Shown here: positions 1 to 9,980 of the stretch, one piece after another | Position numbering within the stretch: the stretch's first letter is position 1 | Layout of the letters: each line of letters opens with the position of its first letter | From: Alentia gelatinosa | Lineage: Eukaryota > Annelida > Polychaeta > Phyllodocida > Polynoidae | Assembly (NCBI GenBank): GCA_950022655.1 | Contig: OX465583.1 | Span: forward strand, 13,973,298-14,037,297 | Direction: 5' to 3' | DNA: 64,000 nucleotides | The notes under the pieces: generated by a model | The model's database searches: none | What the model was told of the DNA's origin: nothing | The model's input: only the letters and a program-made list of their open reading frames with translations | Made by a program: the position numbers and the translations under genes

Positions 1-464
1 TGCCTAAACCATCTCCATACTTTGTAGATGTCCTCAGATTAGCATTCCTATCTGCATTTTTTGTTGAAGGACTTGCTCTACTTGACTTTTGGAAAGCTGG
101 TGAATGATATGGTGATTCTTTCACTGTCATATTTGGGCATTTGTTATTGGAAAAGACTGAATCGCTGCTGGAGCGTACTTTGATTGGTGTCAATACATCA
201 TTTCTATCATAAGAGTCTGCTACTTCCTCAATGTGGGCTTCCTGCAAGATAGTTGCTGCAGGTGGAGCAACACTGACATTAGGTGATGTTGGTGAATTAC
301 CATGATATTGTGGTCCAGATTTTGTGCTAGCCTGCTGTGTGTCCCTTTTGTTTCTGTCCCTCGACGAATCAGAGGGACATGCATGAATAGCTGGGGCTGA
401 AGATTTGCTGCTTTCATAACCCCTGCCTTCAATAACTGTGTCACGTTGTAACTCTTCATTTTTC
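1..464 (-). CDS. Exon C (3'-most in window) of an unrecognised host gene; continues past the left edge
   Basis: On the minus strand this block is open in one frame from a splice acceptor (AG at 465-466, after a T-rich tract) to the window edge, about 154 codons without a stop. The predicted peptide is hydrophilic, rich in Ser, Asn, Pro and charged residues, with no cysteine pattern or membrane segment, so it looks like a disordered cytoplasmic or linker region. It enters needing two bases from the previous exon, which is what exon B supplies. It has no start codon of its own in this frame; the ATG frame here closes after 79 codons and is a shadow. Seen: splice signal, phase match, long open frame. 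Inferred: a real coding exon. I do not recognise the family. Confidence 0.72.
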
Positions 465-839
465 CTGAAACATAAAAGGTGTTATTTTAGTCTTAATTCT
501 TTGATATTGTGCAAAATGAATATACAAAACCTTCAACATATATTTTCTAATGTGTTTTGATTAGCAATAGTATTGCTTGAAGGTAATCGGACACCCTTGT
601 ACTGTGCATTGCCTGGTGTTGCTAATTATTGATATCTGGTTAAATTTTAGGCAATTAACTGCAACTAGGATGTTCCCATGTAAGGACACACGAAAACTTT
701 AACGAGAAGATAAATTCTGAGGATTAGTATGTCAGAAATGGCGGGAGATCGTGATACAGCTCACTTATATGTGATAATTTGCCCAAGTTTAGATGTGCAG
801 GTCTTGAAACCCTGCCACAGCTTCAGTTTATCAACATAC

Positions 840-936
840 CTTCCTTCCAGGTGCCATGAGAAAAGGCCAAACAAGTTTCCGAATGAACCGCTGCTTTTGT
901 CATCTGCAAATGATAATGTTTCAAAATATGTAATAC
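840..936 (-). CDS. Exon B (97 bp) of the same host gene
   Basis: On the minus strand the block lies between a TTTCACAG acceptor and a GTATG donor. It enters in phase 1 and leaves in phase 2, matching exon A upstream and exon C downstream, and has no stop in that frame. It encodes 31 whole codons: an acidic, Ser/Gly-rich patch and then an aromatic, hydrophobic stretch with a Trp-His-Leu-Glu near the end. Introns on its two sides are about 96 and 375 bp. Three exons agreeing in phase is unlikely by chance. No family is recognised. Confidence 0.72.
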
Positions 937-1032
937 CTGTGAAAGGCCTTGTTACGTTATGACAATTTTCACCCTAAATTCCCAATGGACTGAGACATCA
1001 AACAGAAGGAAAATGTGGCATGTTTAACTTAC

Positions 1033-1123
1033 CAAGGTAAGGATACAGGAGCAAAGCTGGGATGAGGAACAAACACACTTTGCTGTCTTCCAATGTTGTA
1101 CCTTGTGCTGTGGCCACACCAAC
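1033..1123 (-). CDS. Exon A (91 bp) with a hydrophobic, membrane-like segment
   Basis: On the minus strand a TTTATCACAG acceptor and a perfect GTAAGT donor enclose 91 bp. The open frame starts at phase 0 and ends in phase 1. The peptide ends in a run of Leu, Phe, Ile, Ala, Pro and Tyr (about 16 residues from CLFLIP through YPYLG) that could be a transmembrane helix or hydrophobic core strand. With exons B and C it suggests a membrane-anchored protein with a long disordered tail on the 3' side. The exon before it was not found; the start codon must lie further right or in a long intron region. Confidence 0.7.
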
Positions 1124-1547
1124 CTGTGATAAAGAGATTTATACACGTTTTAAATCAAATCCAACATGTATGATTAGGAAAGTACACTTTATAATGCACT
1201 TTATCAGGGGGACTTTGTAAAGACTCTTTGTTAATGATGGCAATTAAGAAACAATTCTGGATGAGAATGATGTATTTATCCTTAATATGGTAAGCGCTAT
1301 CTCTGAATTTTATAGTAAACCAGCAGTGCTGTCAGCAAGTCATAACTTGTTATCACTGGTCCAGGCATCCCCATCGTGGTCGTGTAATGTTGATTAATAT
1401 GAGAAAAAGGTCATCATCAAAATTGTGTGTAATTATTAGTGAACAAAATTACTGAATTGGAACAGTCTTCATCTTGGATTAGTCTTCCTCCACGATGTTT
1501 ACAGGTTAGTTTTCATCCCAATTATCTCACTCTAGATTCTAGCCTGC

Positions 1548-1770
1548 CCACATGATGGCAGGGTGCTCTAACAATGGCACCCTGAGTCGTTAGTGTCATG
1601 AGCCTCCTACATGTACGGCAGACTGGAATGAGGCTGGTCACCTTCTATTGGCTGTTGGTTCAGTGGCCAATCAGAGCACAGAGCATGCAAGCCAAGCTTG
1701 CAGTATCAACCCCACAGAGTCAATAAAATCAGTTTTCTCTTGACTCATAGTTGTACCCTGTACATCTGTG
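1548..1770 (+). repeat. LTR-like repeat, copy 1 (solo or fragment)
   Basis: The stretch runs from a GGCAGGGTGCTCTAACAATGG block through an ATTGGCTGTTGG box and a second CCAAT-like box to AATAAA (1722-1727) and TTGACTCATAGT. The same ordered blocks recur inverted at 16461-16712 and in part at 4548-4620 and 5650-5740. An ordered promoter-like box plus polyadenylation signal in a repeated unit of about 220-260 bp suggests an LTR. No coding part lies next to it, so a solo LTR is the simplest reading. Confidence 0.45.
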
Positions 1771-2262
1771 TCCCTATAGGGACAACATCAACAGGATGGT
1801 CACACAGGCCTCCCGCAGCGTTGAGCAGGAGGGAGACTAGAAGCCACATCAGATTGTAAATCTGGGGGTGATGTTGCAGGGCCTAGTTGATTCTGATGAG
1901 TGCTGGAATATGATATAGGGTGAAAAGTGGGGCGGCTATGGTTATCCGTCAGTATCAGAATAAGTCGGGCCTACAGCTCCACTCTCTCTTGGGCCTTATG
2001 CTATGTCAAGCTGGTCATCCATGGCAACTGTTGCAAACTGTGCTTCATGCTGGGCATGGTCCATGATCTACTCATGGGGAGCTATTTCCTGCAGGAAAGT
2101 GGGGTAGTGATTGACTATATAAAGTAGGTGTTTCTTGCCAAACAACCATTAACCTTCTCATGGCCACTACAAGGGAAATGTATGTCATGCTATTGGAAAA
2201 AGAGCTTCCTAGATGTGTTCCCTGAGAAGGGTGCACTTTTACCATACACAGATATGGTCAAG

Positions 2263-2470
2263 ATGGGTTGGTTAGTTGGTTTGATTTGACGTACCAGACT
2301 GTCTCAAGGCTCTTTTGCACCACAAAAAGGTTGTGATTGAATCTATGTAATGAATTTAGGTAGAAATCTTACCACTACACATTTACCGAGATGAGAGTTC
2401 TTTTACTTCCCACACCACATTGACCTGATATAAGAAGGATTGGCCTTTGATATAGCAGTAAATCTTGGTG
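2263..2470 (-). repeat. tRNA-derived SINE family, 3' body (head missing)
   Basis: Read on the minus strand this matches the body and tail of the SINE at 11731-12065. It includes the block around GGCCAATCCTTCT, the TTACCGAGATGAGAG block, the AAGTCTGGTA-like block and the TTAAATCAAACC-type tail. The tRNA-like head is absent, as in a 5'-truncated retroposed copy. A 68-codon minus-strand frame here is a by-product of the repeat. Confidence 0.7.
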
Positions 2471-2585
2471 AAAATGGGGAAGTTTGATCTATGAATCAGT
2501 GTCTTTTTTACCTGCCCTTCGTCAAAGCATATATCTGGACAAGCTGTTAGAGGAGGGGTTCCTTTAGCCCTGGCCTTCGCTCTTG

Positions 2586-3350
2586 CCAAGTCTGTCGATG
2601 CTCGTATAAAAAAAGGTTCAACATGGTAGCCCAGCAGTATGCTTACCTCCCCCCCCCCTACATTCAGGACATTATAGAATCATTTGGCAGTGCCACCATC
2701 TTCTTTACACTGGACGTCAAGTCAGGCTGCTGGTATCCTTCAGAAGGCAACCATTGCGACACGACATGGCCTGTTGGGGTAAACAGCAATTACCAATCTG
2801 TTCACCCTCTTGGTCACCTTGCCTCCTCGAGGTGCAGACTGGATATGCTTGCACGCAGGCCTAACAAAAGCAACCGGGGTGGGGAGTTAGCTCAGTGGTA
2901 AAGAGCACTGGACTTTGTTGTTTCGAGTCCCACTGAAGCCACTTTTCTCCTTCACCCCCAGCAGTGGTAGATCAACTACTATATCAAAGGCCAATCCTTC
3001 TCATGTCTATGTGGTGCGGGAAGTAAAAGAAGTCTTACCTTGGTAAACGTGTAGGGGTGAGATTTCTACTTACATTCATCTCATAGATTTGGTCAAACCC
3101 AAAGTAAGTCCAATTGAACAAATTGGACGTTCAACTAACCAAACAAACGAACAAAACAAGACTTGGCCTGTTTCAGTTCAGGCAGAGGCAGTTTGATGGT
3201 GACTACATTCACTGCAATGATGGTGATATCATTCAGTGCAAATGGGTTGTTCATCAAGGAGACCAAATGTTATTCTGGTGTCCAAGATGTCAAGCTTTTT
3301 GGGTATGTTGTGAATGCTGATGGCATCCAGGCTGGACGTGAAGGTCAAGT
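2586..3350 (+). pseudogene. Ty3-type reverse transcriptase relic, split by a SINE
   Basis: The left part reads as a retroelement RT fragment: a Tyr-Leu-Pro-Pro-Pro-Tyr-Ile start, then ThrLeuAspValLysSerGly, the RT motif A region of Ty3 elements. The right part (about 3180-3350) has a Phe-Gly-Tyr-Val-Val-Asn-Ala-Asp-Gly-Ile block like the RT-RNase H connection. Frames change and stops occur, and a SINE occupies about 2877-3110 between the halves. No LTRs were found. It is unrelated in position to the better-preserved Ty3 element at 6.5 kb. It is a decayed fragment with no expected activity. Confidence 0.65.
2877..3110 (+). repeat. tRNA-derived SINE, head plus body
   Basis: Bases 2884-2897 carry an A-box-like GTTAGCTCAGTGGT and about 2922-2932 a B-box-like GTTTCGAGTCC, the internal RNA polymerase III promoter of tRNAs. 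The region between is shortened. The following body matches the family at 2.3, 11.7 and 13.4 kb (CAAAGGCCAATCCTTCT, then the TTACC block). It interrupts the Ty3 RT relic. Confidence 0.75.
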
Positions 3351-3643
3351 CCATTCATGATATGGTCACCCCTCTGATATGAAGGCCATATGATACCCTC
3401 TTTACTCATGCCGTCTTTGACGTCTGGATTGCTGAACATACATGGAGCCAGGTTTTACTCTACCCTGAGGTAGAGTAACCCTGCAAGTAGTGAGGAGGGC
3501 ATCCTGATCAGGGTATCAATGTAGCTGGGTGTTGGGAAAGCCAAACCTAACCCAAGCACCACTACAGTTTGGTCCGGAAAGCCTTCGCTATGCTGTTACC
3601 ACCTACAAACCTGCAGCCATGTATGAACACAGCCACCCAGTAC

Positions 3644-3771
3644 TGGCATACAGAGTTTTATATGCCACTAGTGGCATACAGCACAGCTTCGCCTCATGAA
3701 GTCACTTTGCCAAACTCCAGTCATGGAACATGGTGGCCAAGATTAAACCTCATCCAGTTTTACGATAGTAT
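3644..3771 (-). repeat. Partial copy of the 12.3/54.1-kb hairpin MITE family
   Basis: The reverse complement of the first part of 12279-12580: GGCCAAGATTAAA, CTCCA, a GGCATA palindrome and the ATCGTAAAACTGG end are shared in order. Only one end is kept. Confidence 0.65.
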
Positions 3772-3774
3772 CGG

Positions 3775-4240
3775 CTGAATATCGACTTGTTTTCAGATGT
3801 ATACGGCCGTATTTCACGCCAGCTTATGAGGCGTATACAAGACTGTTTCCTTTTGAATATGGACACGTCTTGGCAGTATTTCACACCTGGCGTATACGAG
3901 AGGAAATATCCTCCGAGTGATATTATATATATATAGGCCGGGTGTATATATGTGTACCGATAGAAAATAAAAAAGGAAGCCCTGTTCACCTATAGGTGTT
4001 GTTATAGGTGGTCTCACTGCGAAACTCTCGCCTCCGCTGCCCCTGCAGCCTCCCTCATAGCTAGCCGACGCACTCGTGTTGGCAGAGGTTGCACCAACAA
4101 GCGGCCCTGCCAAGTCTCTCCGTACACTCACAGCCCTGTTCCCCTGTTATACACACTCACCCTGGCCGCAGCCCGGCCGCAGCCCGGCCGCACCCCGGCC
4201 GCACCCCGGCCGCACCCCGGCAGGGCCTTGTAGAGGAAGC
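3775..4240. repeat. Diverged CACTA-like copy plus GC-rich DNA
   Basis: Between 3830 and 3980 the order GCGTATACAAGACTGTTTCC, GTCTTGGCAGTATTTCAC, CTGGCGTA, an AT run and GAAAATAAAAAA parallels 54970-55100 in the element at 54852-55395. No clean ends remain. From about 4000 the sequence turns GC-rich. The open frames on both strands here (up to about 110 codons) look like composition effects. Confidence 0.5.
4165..4221. repeat. 11-bp GC-rich tandem repeat (about 5 units)
   Basis: Five consecutive units of GGCCGCA(G/C)CCC, the first two with G and the rest with C at the variable position, so units have spread by local duplication. Confidence 0.9.
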
Positions 4241-6320
4241 TCCTCTACACCTAGTGTGTCAAGCTCGGCTGAGCAGGCTCTTATACACACTTGTCTGACC
4301 CTTCATAGAAGCTGCTGGGTTCCCACTGGTTTAAACAGATGGGTCTGGTACCCAGCTGGCCAGTCAGTCACGCTAGGACCCTCGCCATTGCTACAGAACT
4401 TGTCTGCGCCCTAGGAACAGGGCTAGGTGGTCATGCAACCTATTTGGACTGGTTCTACACTGTGCTAAAAATAGAGTGGCCAGCAGCTAACCACATGGGT
4501 CCACTAAACTTTGATCATATTCACCCCATTATCACTTGCTCTACTTCCTGCATCTAGTGGCAGGGCGCTCTAACAACAAGACTTAAAGCTTATATAAAGC
4601 AATTAAGCTCTGTTAATTAATTCAAAAGATTAAGCCCCGCCCCACAAACTATTGAGCATGCGTGAAACGGAGCTACTAAGGTCATTTATTCACTGGGAGT
4701 ACCGTGGCACACTGTCAGGCCTTGTGTACATGTACCCTGGACAACTTTGAGGCAATGGTCGTCTATAGGAGCGCTGCTCCAATGCTAAAGCATAGGAGTG
4801 GTGTTAGGACCTCGCTACCTGCGCCGACAGTCAGACTGGAGCTATAAAACCGACACCTAGACAGCTGAGGGCAGTCAGTCACGCCTGACACTCAGCAGTG
4901 TACAAACACAGCCGTGATCACAAACCATGACAAGCACTATAGGCAGAACAATGAACACAACAAGAACATATGGTAACTAAAACAATATATGCTCAATATC
5001 TATGTATATCTGTGTATCTATATCTACACAGGATAATCTCACTGTATTTTGCACATTTTGTAATGAATATGCAAGGCCAGGTGAGAGAAAGTTAGCAGGG
5101 CAGTGAGCCATGACATGAGTGTCAAGGCTGGACTGGTCCTGTAAAGGTTATTTGTAAACATGATATTTGTTGGAGGGAGGGAAGGTATCTATATAACTCT
5201 GTGTATCATGTGTCTCTCTATATATCTGTATGTGTATCTGTGTATCTTTGTCTGTGCATCTCATTGTGTCAGTGCATGGAACTGTGTGTATGTGTATGCC
5301 AGTGTGTGTCTGTATATAGTGTCTGCCTATCCATATATCTGTATGGCTGTTTATCTAAATATCTATGCACATATATATATATATATAACTGCACTCTTTG
5401 GGGACTCGTGTTATATAAGATCTACCTTCCATACTTCACCTGCAGCTCCCACCCTGTGGACTGACCACCATGCCCCTGAGTGTGGGTCCTATATACCCCC
5501 ACACAGCGCAGACTGCGACATGGGGACGGGGTGAGCGGTCAGTGGCAGGTGCACAACACACAGGCCGCCCTCTCACACAGTGAAAGGGCGGCGTTATATT
5601 TTTTGAAATTATCATTAAGATAAGTTCCCGTATTTCAGCTTTAAAGTTGTTAGTGTCATGAGTGCCCTCATGGGCATATGTGGCTGACTGGAACGAGAAT
5701 TGGCTATTATTTCAACAGAGCATGCTTGCAGCATTTACTTTCTGGTGTTGGTGTATAAGCCCTCCAGATTAGACTATATATTTGTGATTGGCAAGATGAC
5801 TGGCATATATATTTACTATATACCTACTGCCGTAACTATGGTGATTACTACACGCTGCTCCCCACAACGTTCTGCACAGCAGTGCAGTAAGTTAGGGTTC
5901 ATATCACGGTCGCAACGGATATGATTCCGACGTCGATATTTAAAAATGGCCGACGGTGTCTCTGCTTCGAAATCGGTAACGTTAAAGTTAGAGTACATAA
6001 AGAAAACACACTGGAATACTGCAAAATCATATGAACTACAGAAAAATATCGAAGTATAGTACCTGGTAATAAAGATATGAATGACCATGGCATTCACCTT
6101 AAAAACGGGATGGCAATGAGAGAGCAACCACTATGTTTTCTTCCCGCCAGTTTCCGGCCGGTTTCCGGCTGGTTTCCAAGCGACAACAATGTTGCTATGC
6201 GCGTTGCTATGCGATAACGTCACTGCGGCATTCCACGGACGAAGCGAAAACTATGGGTTCACATCGACAGTTCTGTGCCCAAATCGGACTGAAAATGGCT
6301 CTTACAACTTAAATAAGGTA
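4240..6320. other. No gene seen; LTR-like fragments and simple repeats
   Basis: Fragments of the LTR-like family lie at about 4548-4620 (GGCAGGGCGCTCTAAC) and 5650-5740 (GTTAGTGTCATGAG, ATTGGCTATT, AGAGCATGC). Bases 5195-5390 are a loose TGTATCTGTATGTG-type simple repeat that makes two overlapping spurious frames. Bases 6140-6230 hold short GGTTTCCGGC and GTTGCTATGCG duplications. No splice-bounded frame or recognisable protein was found. Confidence 0.5.
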
Positions 6321-6487
6321 GTAATATGAATGTTTTGGAGGCATATAGTAAAGATAAAACGTTGTACCTGTAAACGTACAAATTTCGATCCTCACTCTGG
6401 CCCCTGGGACGTTTACAACTTGGTGTAATCACCTCCTTGTAAACGTCCCAGGTCCCGAGTTCGGATCGAAATTTGTACGTTTACAGG

Positions 6488-6657
6488 TGTAGTACATTCG
6501 TGAACGGCAGCATTGCTGAGTGACTTACCATAAGTAGGTCATGAACTCAATCATGTGGTAGCATCCATTCCACCATCTTGCTTCTGCTATGTGCACATGT
6601 CTGTTAGACCTCTTTCTAAAGAATCTTATACCATCAAATCTCACTTGAATCATTTAA
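6488..6657 (+). repeat. 5' LTR of the Ty3 element
   Basis: About 170 bp, starting TGTAGTACATTCG and ending ATCATTTAA directly before the primer-binding site. It matches 9803-9980 almost throughout; an ACCTGTA-type insertion near the middle is present only in the 3' copy. Confidence 0.88.
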
Positions 6658-6675
6658 TGGTGGCAGCGGTGGGAT
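6658..6675 (+). promoter_or_regulatory. Primer-binding site, tRNA-Leu type
   Basis: TGGTGGCAGCGGTGGGAT follows the 5' LTR at once and is complementary to a CCCACCGCTGCCA-CCA tRNA 3' end. From memory that is the 3' end of animal tRNA-Leu(AAG). It would prime minus-strand DNA synthesis. Confidence 0.8.
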
Positions 6676-6957
6676 AGAGAGTCTGCAGAGAAGATAAGGA
6701 AGCCCTGGGTGAGATCCTTTCAATCAGTGAATGAAAAATGGGTGCAGCAGAAGTACACAGACTGGCCCAAAACAAGAAACTACTGACATACCATAAACTC
6801 TGACCATAGCTGAGGGTAGATAACCTCACTAAAAACCTGTGCATCAGCTTAGGGGCATATATAGTGGTATCTAAACTATCTTCAGTGACAGTCCAGCACA
6901 GTGTGTGAAATAAACACAGCAAACAAGGAGTCAGTAGGCATAGGAAAAAAAGTGACC

Positions 6958-7722
6958 ATGGCTACATTAGAGGGATCACTAACACCAAAAATAAACTGGG
7001 CAGACACTGACCAAGCAGGTGCAGTGAGCATGTTTAAACAGCAATGTGAGTTGTATTTCTCCGTAAAAGATATCAAAAAGGAGAAGCAAGTTTACCATAT
7101 ACTACTGTTTAGTGGGGAAACTGGCATTAAGAAGTATAACTCAATGAGGTTATCGGACGCCCAAAAGAAGGATCCCGAAGTAGTATGGGAAAGATTCCTG
7201 GGACAAGTAGACACAAAGGAAAATTGGAGAGTAGCGAGGCTATACTTACAAAAGTACAAACAAGAGGAAAAAGAAAAAATAGACGACTATGTGGCTAGAC
7301 TCAAACTACAGGCGATTAAGTGCAAATTCACAGATAATGAGTATGACGAACGAGTAATCGAGCAGATTATCAGCGGCACCCGATATTCTGAACTACAGAA
7401 AACGCTACTGAGCAAAGACAAACTGACACTGGAGGAGGCGATCAATTTAGCATGTACAGAAGAAGCGTCAGTTGTACACATGGCACAACTAGCAACAGTA
7501 CAGACCGCACCGGTTACCGTAAATGCCGTAAACCGCAAGACTGGCAAGCCATGTTGGTTTTGTGGACGCTATCATGCACACAGACGCCACGCATGCCCAG
7601 CATATGGCGACACATGTGTGAAGTTTAAAGAGAAGAACCACTGGAAGGTTATGTGCCCACAAAATCAAGACAACGATGCACGACGCAATGACAGCGTGAA
7701 AGGCAAATACAACACAAGCTAA
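6958..7722 (+). CDS. gag: Gag-like protein of the Ty3 element
   Basis: An intact frame of 254 codons. I start it at the ATG in an ACCATGG context (6958) rather than at the upstream GTG, because the downstream sequence matches the usual N-terminus of Mag-type Gag. Residues about 1-190 form the capsid-like helical region, with a Trp-Glu-Arg-Phe and an Arg-Leu-Lys-Leu-Gln stretch typical of retrotransposon Gag. The C-terminus has a Cys/His knuckle (C-x2-C-x3-H-x5-H then Cys at about residues 198-215) and further Cys and His residues, expected to bind RNA. The frame stops just before the join to the RNase H segment, where the protease-RT part is deleted. Confidence 0.82.
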   Translation: MATLEGSLTPKINWADTDQAGAVSMFKQQCELYFSVKDIKKEKQVYHILLFSGETGIKKYNSMRLSDAQKKDPEVVWERFLGQVDTKENWRVARLYLQKYKQEEKEKIDDYVARLKLQAIKCKFTDNEYDERVIEQIISGTRYSELQKTLLSKDKLTLEEAINLACTEEASVVHMAQLATVQTAPVTVNAVNRKTGKPCWFCGRYHAHRRHACPAYGDTCVKFKEKNHWKVMCPQNQDNDARRNDSVKGKYNTS

Positions 7723-8115
7723 GGCATTTGACAAAGTGAAAGCACTGATATGCAGTGAGACAACCTTAACTTACTTCGACCGAGAAAAGGAGACAACCAT
7801 CCAAGTTGACGCGTCAGGAAGGGGGTTAGGAGCAGTGCTCATGCAGAATGGAAAACCAATTGCGTTTGCATCGAAGTCGCTGACAGACACTGAAAAAAGA
7901 TATGCGAACATAGAGCGCGAGCTACTTGCCATTGTGTTTGGCTGTGAGCGGTTTCACACATACGTCTATGGCAAGCCCTTCACAGTGGAAAGTGATCACA
8001 AACCACTGGAAATGATCCAACACAAAGCCCTCACTGCAGCACCTCCAAGACTCCAGAGGATGCTAATGCGGCTGCAACCATATGCAGTGACCATCAAATA
8101 CCGCCCGGCAAGGAA
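7723..8115 (+). pseudogene. pol: RNase H domain of Ty3 Pol (RT and protease missing, frameshift at end)
   Basis: The frame carries a Ty3 RNase H: an early acidic residue in the QVDASGRGLGAVL motif, ASKSL, the ERELLAIVFGCERF helix and a later SDHKPL. It begins abruptly inside the last residues of the RT connection, so the deletion joins the end of gag to the RT 3' end near 7725. Near 8110 the frame shifts by one base relative to integrase. The segment is therefore broken at both ends. Confidence 0.82.
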
Positions 8116-9588
8116 ATGGTGGTTGCGGATGGGCTATCGCATGGCTCGAGCAGAAACAAAGACCAGATAGACCTGGATGTCCAGCTGAACATCTTTAGTA
8201 TCACTGAGGAGCGGTTGAACAACATACGCGAGGAAACATCAAAGGACCACATCCTGTGTGAACTGAAGGAGGTAGTAGTACATGGCTGGCCTTATAATAT
8301 CAAGGAGCTTCCAAATGAACTCAGACCATACTGGTCATTCCGTGATGAGCTGGCCATTGAGGATGGACTCATTCTAAAAGGCGAGCGGGTGATGATCCCC
8401 AAAACAGTGCAAGAAAATATCCTAACAAAACTTCACATGGGTCACCAGGGCATTGAAAAAACCAAACTCCGAGCCAAGGACTGTGTTTATTGGTTGAACA
8501 TCAACAAAGACATTGAGCAACTGGTGAGGAGCTGCATTGCATGCCAAGAGCACCAGAAATCACTCCCACATGAGACCTTGAAACAACACGAGCTGCCTAC
8601 AAGACCGTGGCAGGCCCTTGGCACAGACCTGTTCCAGCTGGAGGGAGAACCGTACCTCATTGTAGCTGACTACTATAGTAAGTTCCCCATCATCCGCAAG
8701 ATGCCACAACCATGTACCAGCCAAGCAGTTGTTCATGCGACCATGGAGATTTTCTCAGAACATGGAGTTCCAGCAAAAGTGATTAGCGATAATGGAGGAC
8801 ACTATGACTCTGTCCACTACAGGAATTTTGCAAGAACCTGGGGTTTTGAACATGTCACATCGTCACCTCACTATCCCCAGTCAAACGGATTCGTAGAACG
8901 GACCATTCAAACAGTAAAAAACACTCTAAAAAAGGCGAAGACAACCGGATGGAACAGTCACATGGCGCTCTTGTGCCTGCGCACGACCCCAGTGGGTAGT
9001 GTAATACCGAGTCCTGCTGAGCTTCTCTACAAGCGTAAAATCCAAGGAAACATATCAGTTCAGATCAGGAACACCATAGACCAGAAAGACCAGGTCCGAA
9101 TCAGAATGGAGGAGCGACAAGAGACTCAGAAGGGAGACCACGACAAGCGGGCAAGAGACCTGGCACCACTCATCCCGGGACAGACTGTTCGGGTGCAGGA
9201 TCACAGATCTGGTCTGTGGGCCCCAGCCAAGGTGTTGAACAAGTGTCCTGAGCCAAGGTCATACATGATCCAAACACCACAGGGTGGGACTCTTCGCAGG
9301 AACCGTAGACACCTTCTGGATGTCCCGACACCAGCCAAGAACACAGGACAGGATAGCCCCGGACCTGAAACTAGGCCTGTTATGCCTGGCACACCAAAAC
9401 ATTGTGCCACAACTATGTCTGATATGCCCAACATGACAAGTGGTCATTCCCCTAGGAATGTGACCACTGAGAGTAGTGCCACTGCTCTCACACCACCGAG
9501 TCGGCCGAGCCCTCCAACACTGGAAGTGGCCCCCCGCACTACTCGCTCAGGAAGAGTGGTGGTCGCACCATCTAGGATGGATATGTGA
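8116..9588 (+). CDS. pol: Integrase of the Ty3 element
   Basis: A 490-codon open frame. An HHCC zinc-binding module is visible (HMGHQG, then CIACQ, about residues 110-155). The DDE catalytic core follows: Asp in GTDLF, Asp in SDNGG, Glu in NGFVERT. The C-terminal part has a short basic, β-rich stretch and ends in a Ser/Thr/Pro-rich tail. The order and spacing are those of retroviral-type integrases that join element DNA to chromosomal DNA in the nucleus. The catalytic triad is intact, but the frame is cut off from the RNase H frame by a one-base shift, so it would not be made as part of a normal Pol. Confidence 0.88.
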   Translation: MVVADGLSHGSSRNKDQIDLDVQLNIFSITEERLNNIREETSKDHILCELKEVVVHGWPYNIKELPNELRPYWSFRDELAIEDGLILKGERVMIPKTVQENILTKLHMGHQGIEKTKLRAKDCVYWLNINKDIEQLVRSCIACQEHQKSLPHETLKQHELPTRPWQALGTDLFQLEGEPYLIVADYYSKFPIIRKMPQPCTSQAVVHATMEIFSEHGVPAKVISDNGGHYDSVHYRNFARTWGFEHVTSSPHYPQSNGFVERTIQTVKNTLKKAKTTGWNSHMALLCLRTTPVGSVIPSPAELLYKRKIQGNISVQIRNTIDQKDQVRIRMEERQETQKGDHDKRARDLAPLIPGQTVRVQDHRSGLWAPAKVLNKCPEPRSYMIQTPQGGTLRRNRRHLLDVPTPAKNTGQDSPGPETRPVMPGTPKHCATTMSDMPNMTSGHSPRNVTTESSATALTPPSRPSPPTLEVAPRTTRSGRVVVAPSRMDM

Positions 9589-9790
9589 AGAGACGTGCCG
9601 TGTGAAAACTTGAAAACATTGACTTGTTGCATGAAAGTGATCAACATTGACATGTCATTCCATTCCAGGAAACCATACTACCTATATGCTTATTGAGTAA
9701 ACTAAAGTTAGAGAAATGCAGGTACTGGACTCATGGACAAACAACCACAGAAGATAAAGTCTCATTGGAAGACTATACATTGACAATGCT

Positions 9791-9980
9791 GTAGAAGGGG
9801 GATATAGTACATTCGTGAACGGCAGTATTGCTGAGTGACTTACCATAAGTAGGTCATGAACTCAATCATGTGGTAGCATCCATTCCACCATCTTGCTTCT
9901 GCTATGTGCACATGTACCTGTAACTGTTAGACCTCTCTATAAAGAATCTTATACCATCAAATCTCACTTGAATCATTTAA
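9791..9980 (+). repeat. Polypurine tract and 3' LTR of the Ty3 element
   Basis: GTAGAAGGGGGA (9791-9802) is the plus-strand priming tract; the LTR follows at 9803 (TATAGTACATTCG) and ends at 9980 (ATCATTTAA). The flanking ACAGG completes the target duplication. Confidence 0.85.

Larger units (their letters stand above)
6488..9980 (+). mobile_element. Internally deleted Mag-like Ty3 LTR retrotransposon
   Basis: A 3.5-kb element bounded by two LTRs of about 170 and 178 bp and flanked by the perfect 5-bp duplication ACAGG (6483-6487 and 9981-9985). Order: LTR, primer-binding site, gag, RNase H, integrase, polypurine tract, LTR. Protease and most of the RT are absent, so it is shorter than usual for the group and cannot move by itself. 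The two LTRs differ by a short indel and a few bases, suggesting a fairly young insertion. Very short LTRs and the Gag and integrase style point to the Mag lineage. Confidence 0.88.

Noticed and set aside
220..459. 79-codon ATG-initiated minus-strand frame
   Set aside because: Shadow of exon C; the phase-compatible frame is a different one that stays open to the window edge.
2884..2940. A working tRNA gene
   Set aside because: A- and B-boxes are present but the anticodon arm is shortened and no full cloverleaf forms; it is a SINE head.
4076..4414. 112-codon frame over GC-rich DNA
   Set aside because: Caused by the 11-bp GGCCGCACCCC tandem repeat and GC content; overlapping frames on both strands, no motif.
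5160..5534. 124-codon Tyr/Cys/Ile-rich frame resembling a membrane protein
   Set aside because: Comes from a TGTATCTGTATGTG simple repeat that makes hydrophobic residues in several frames.
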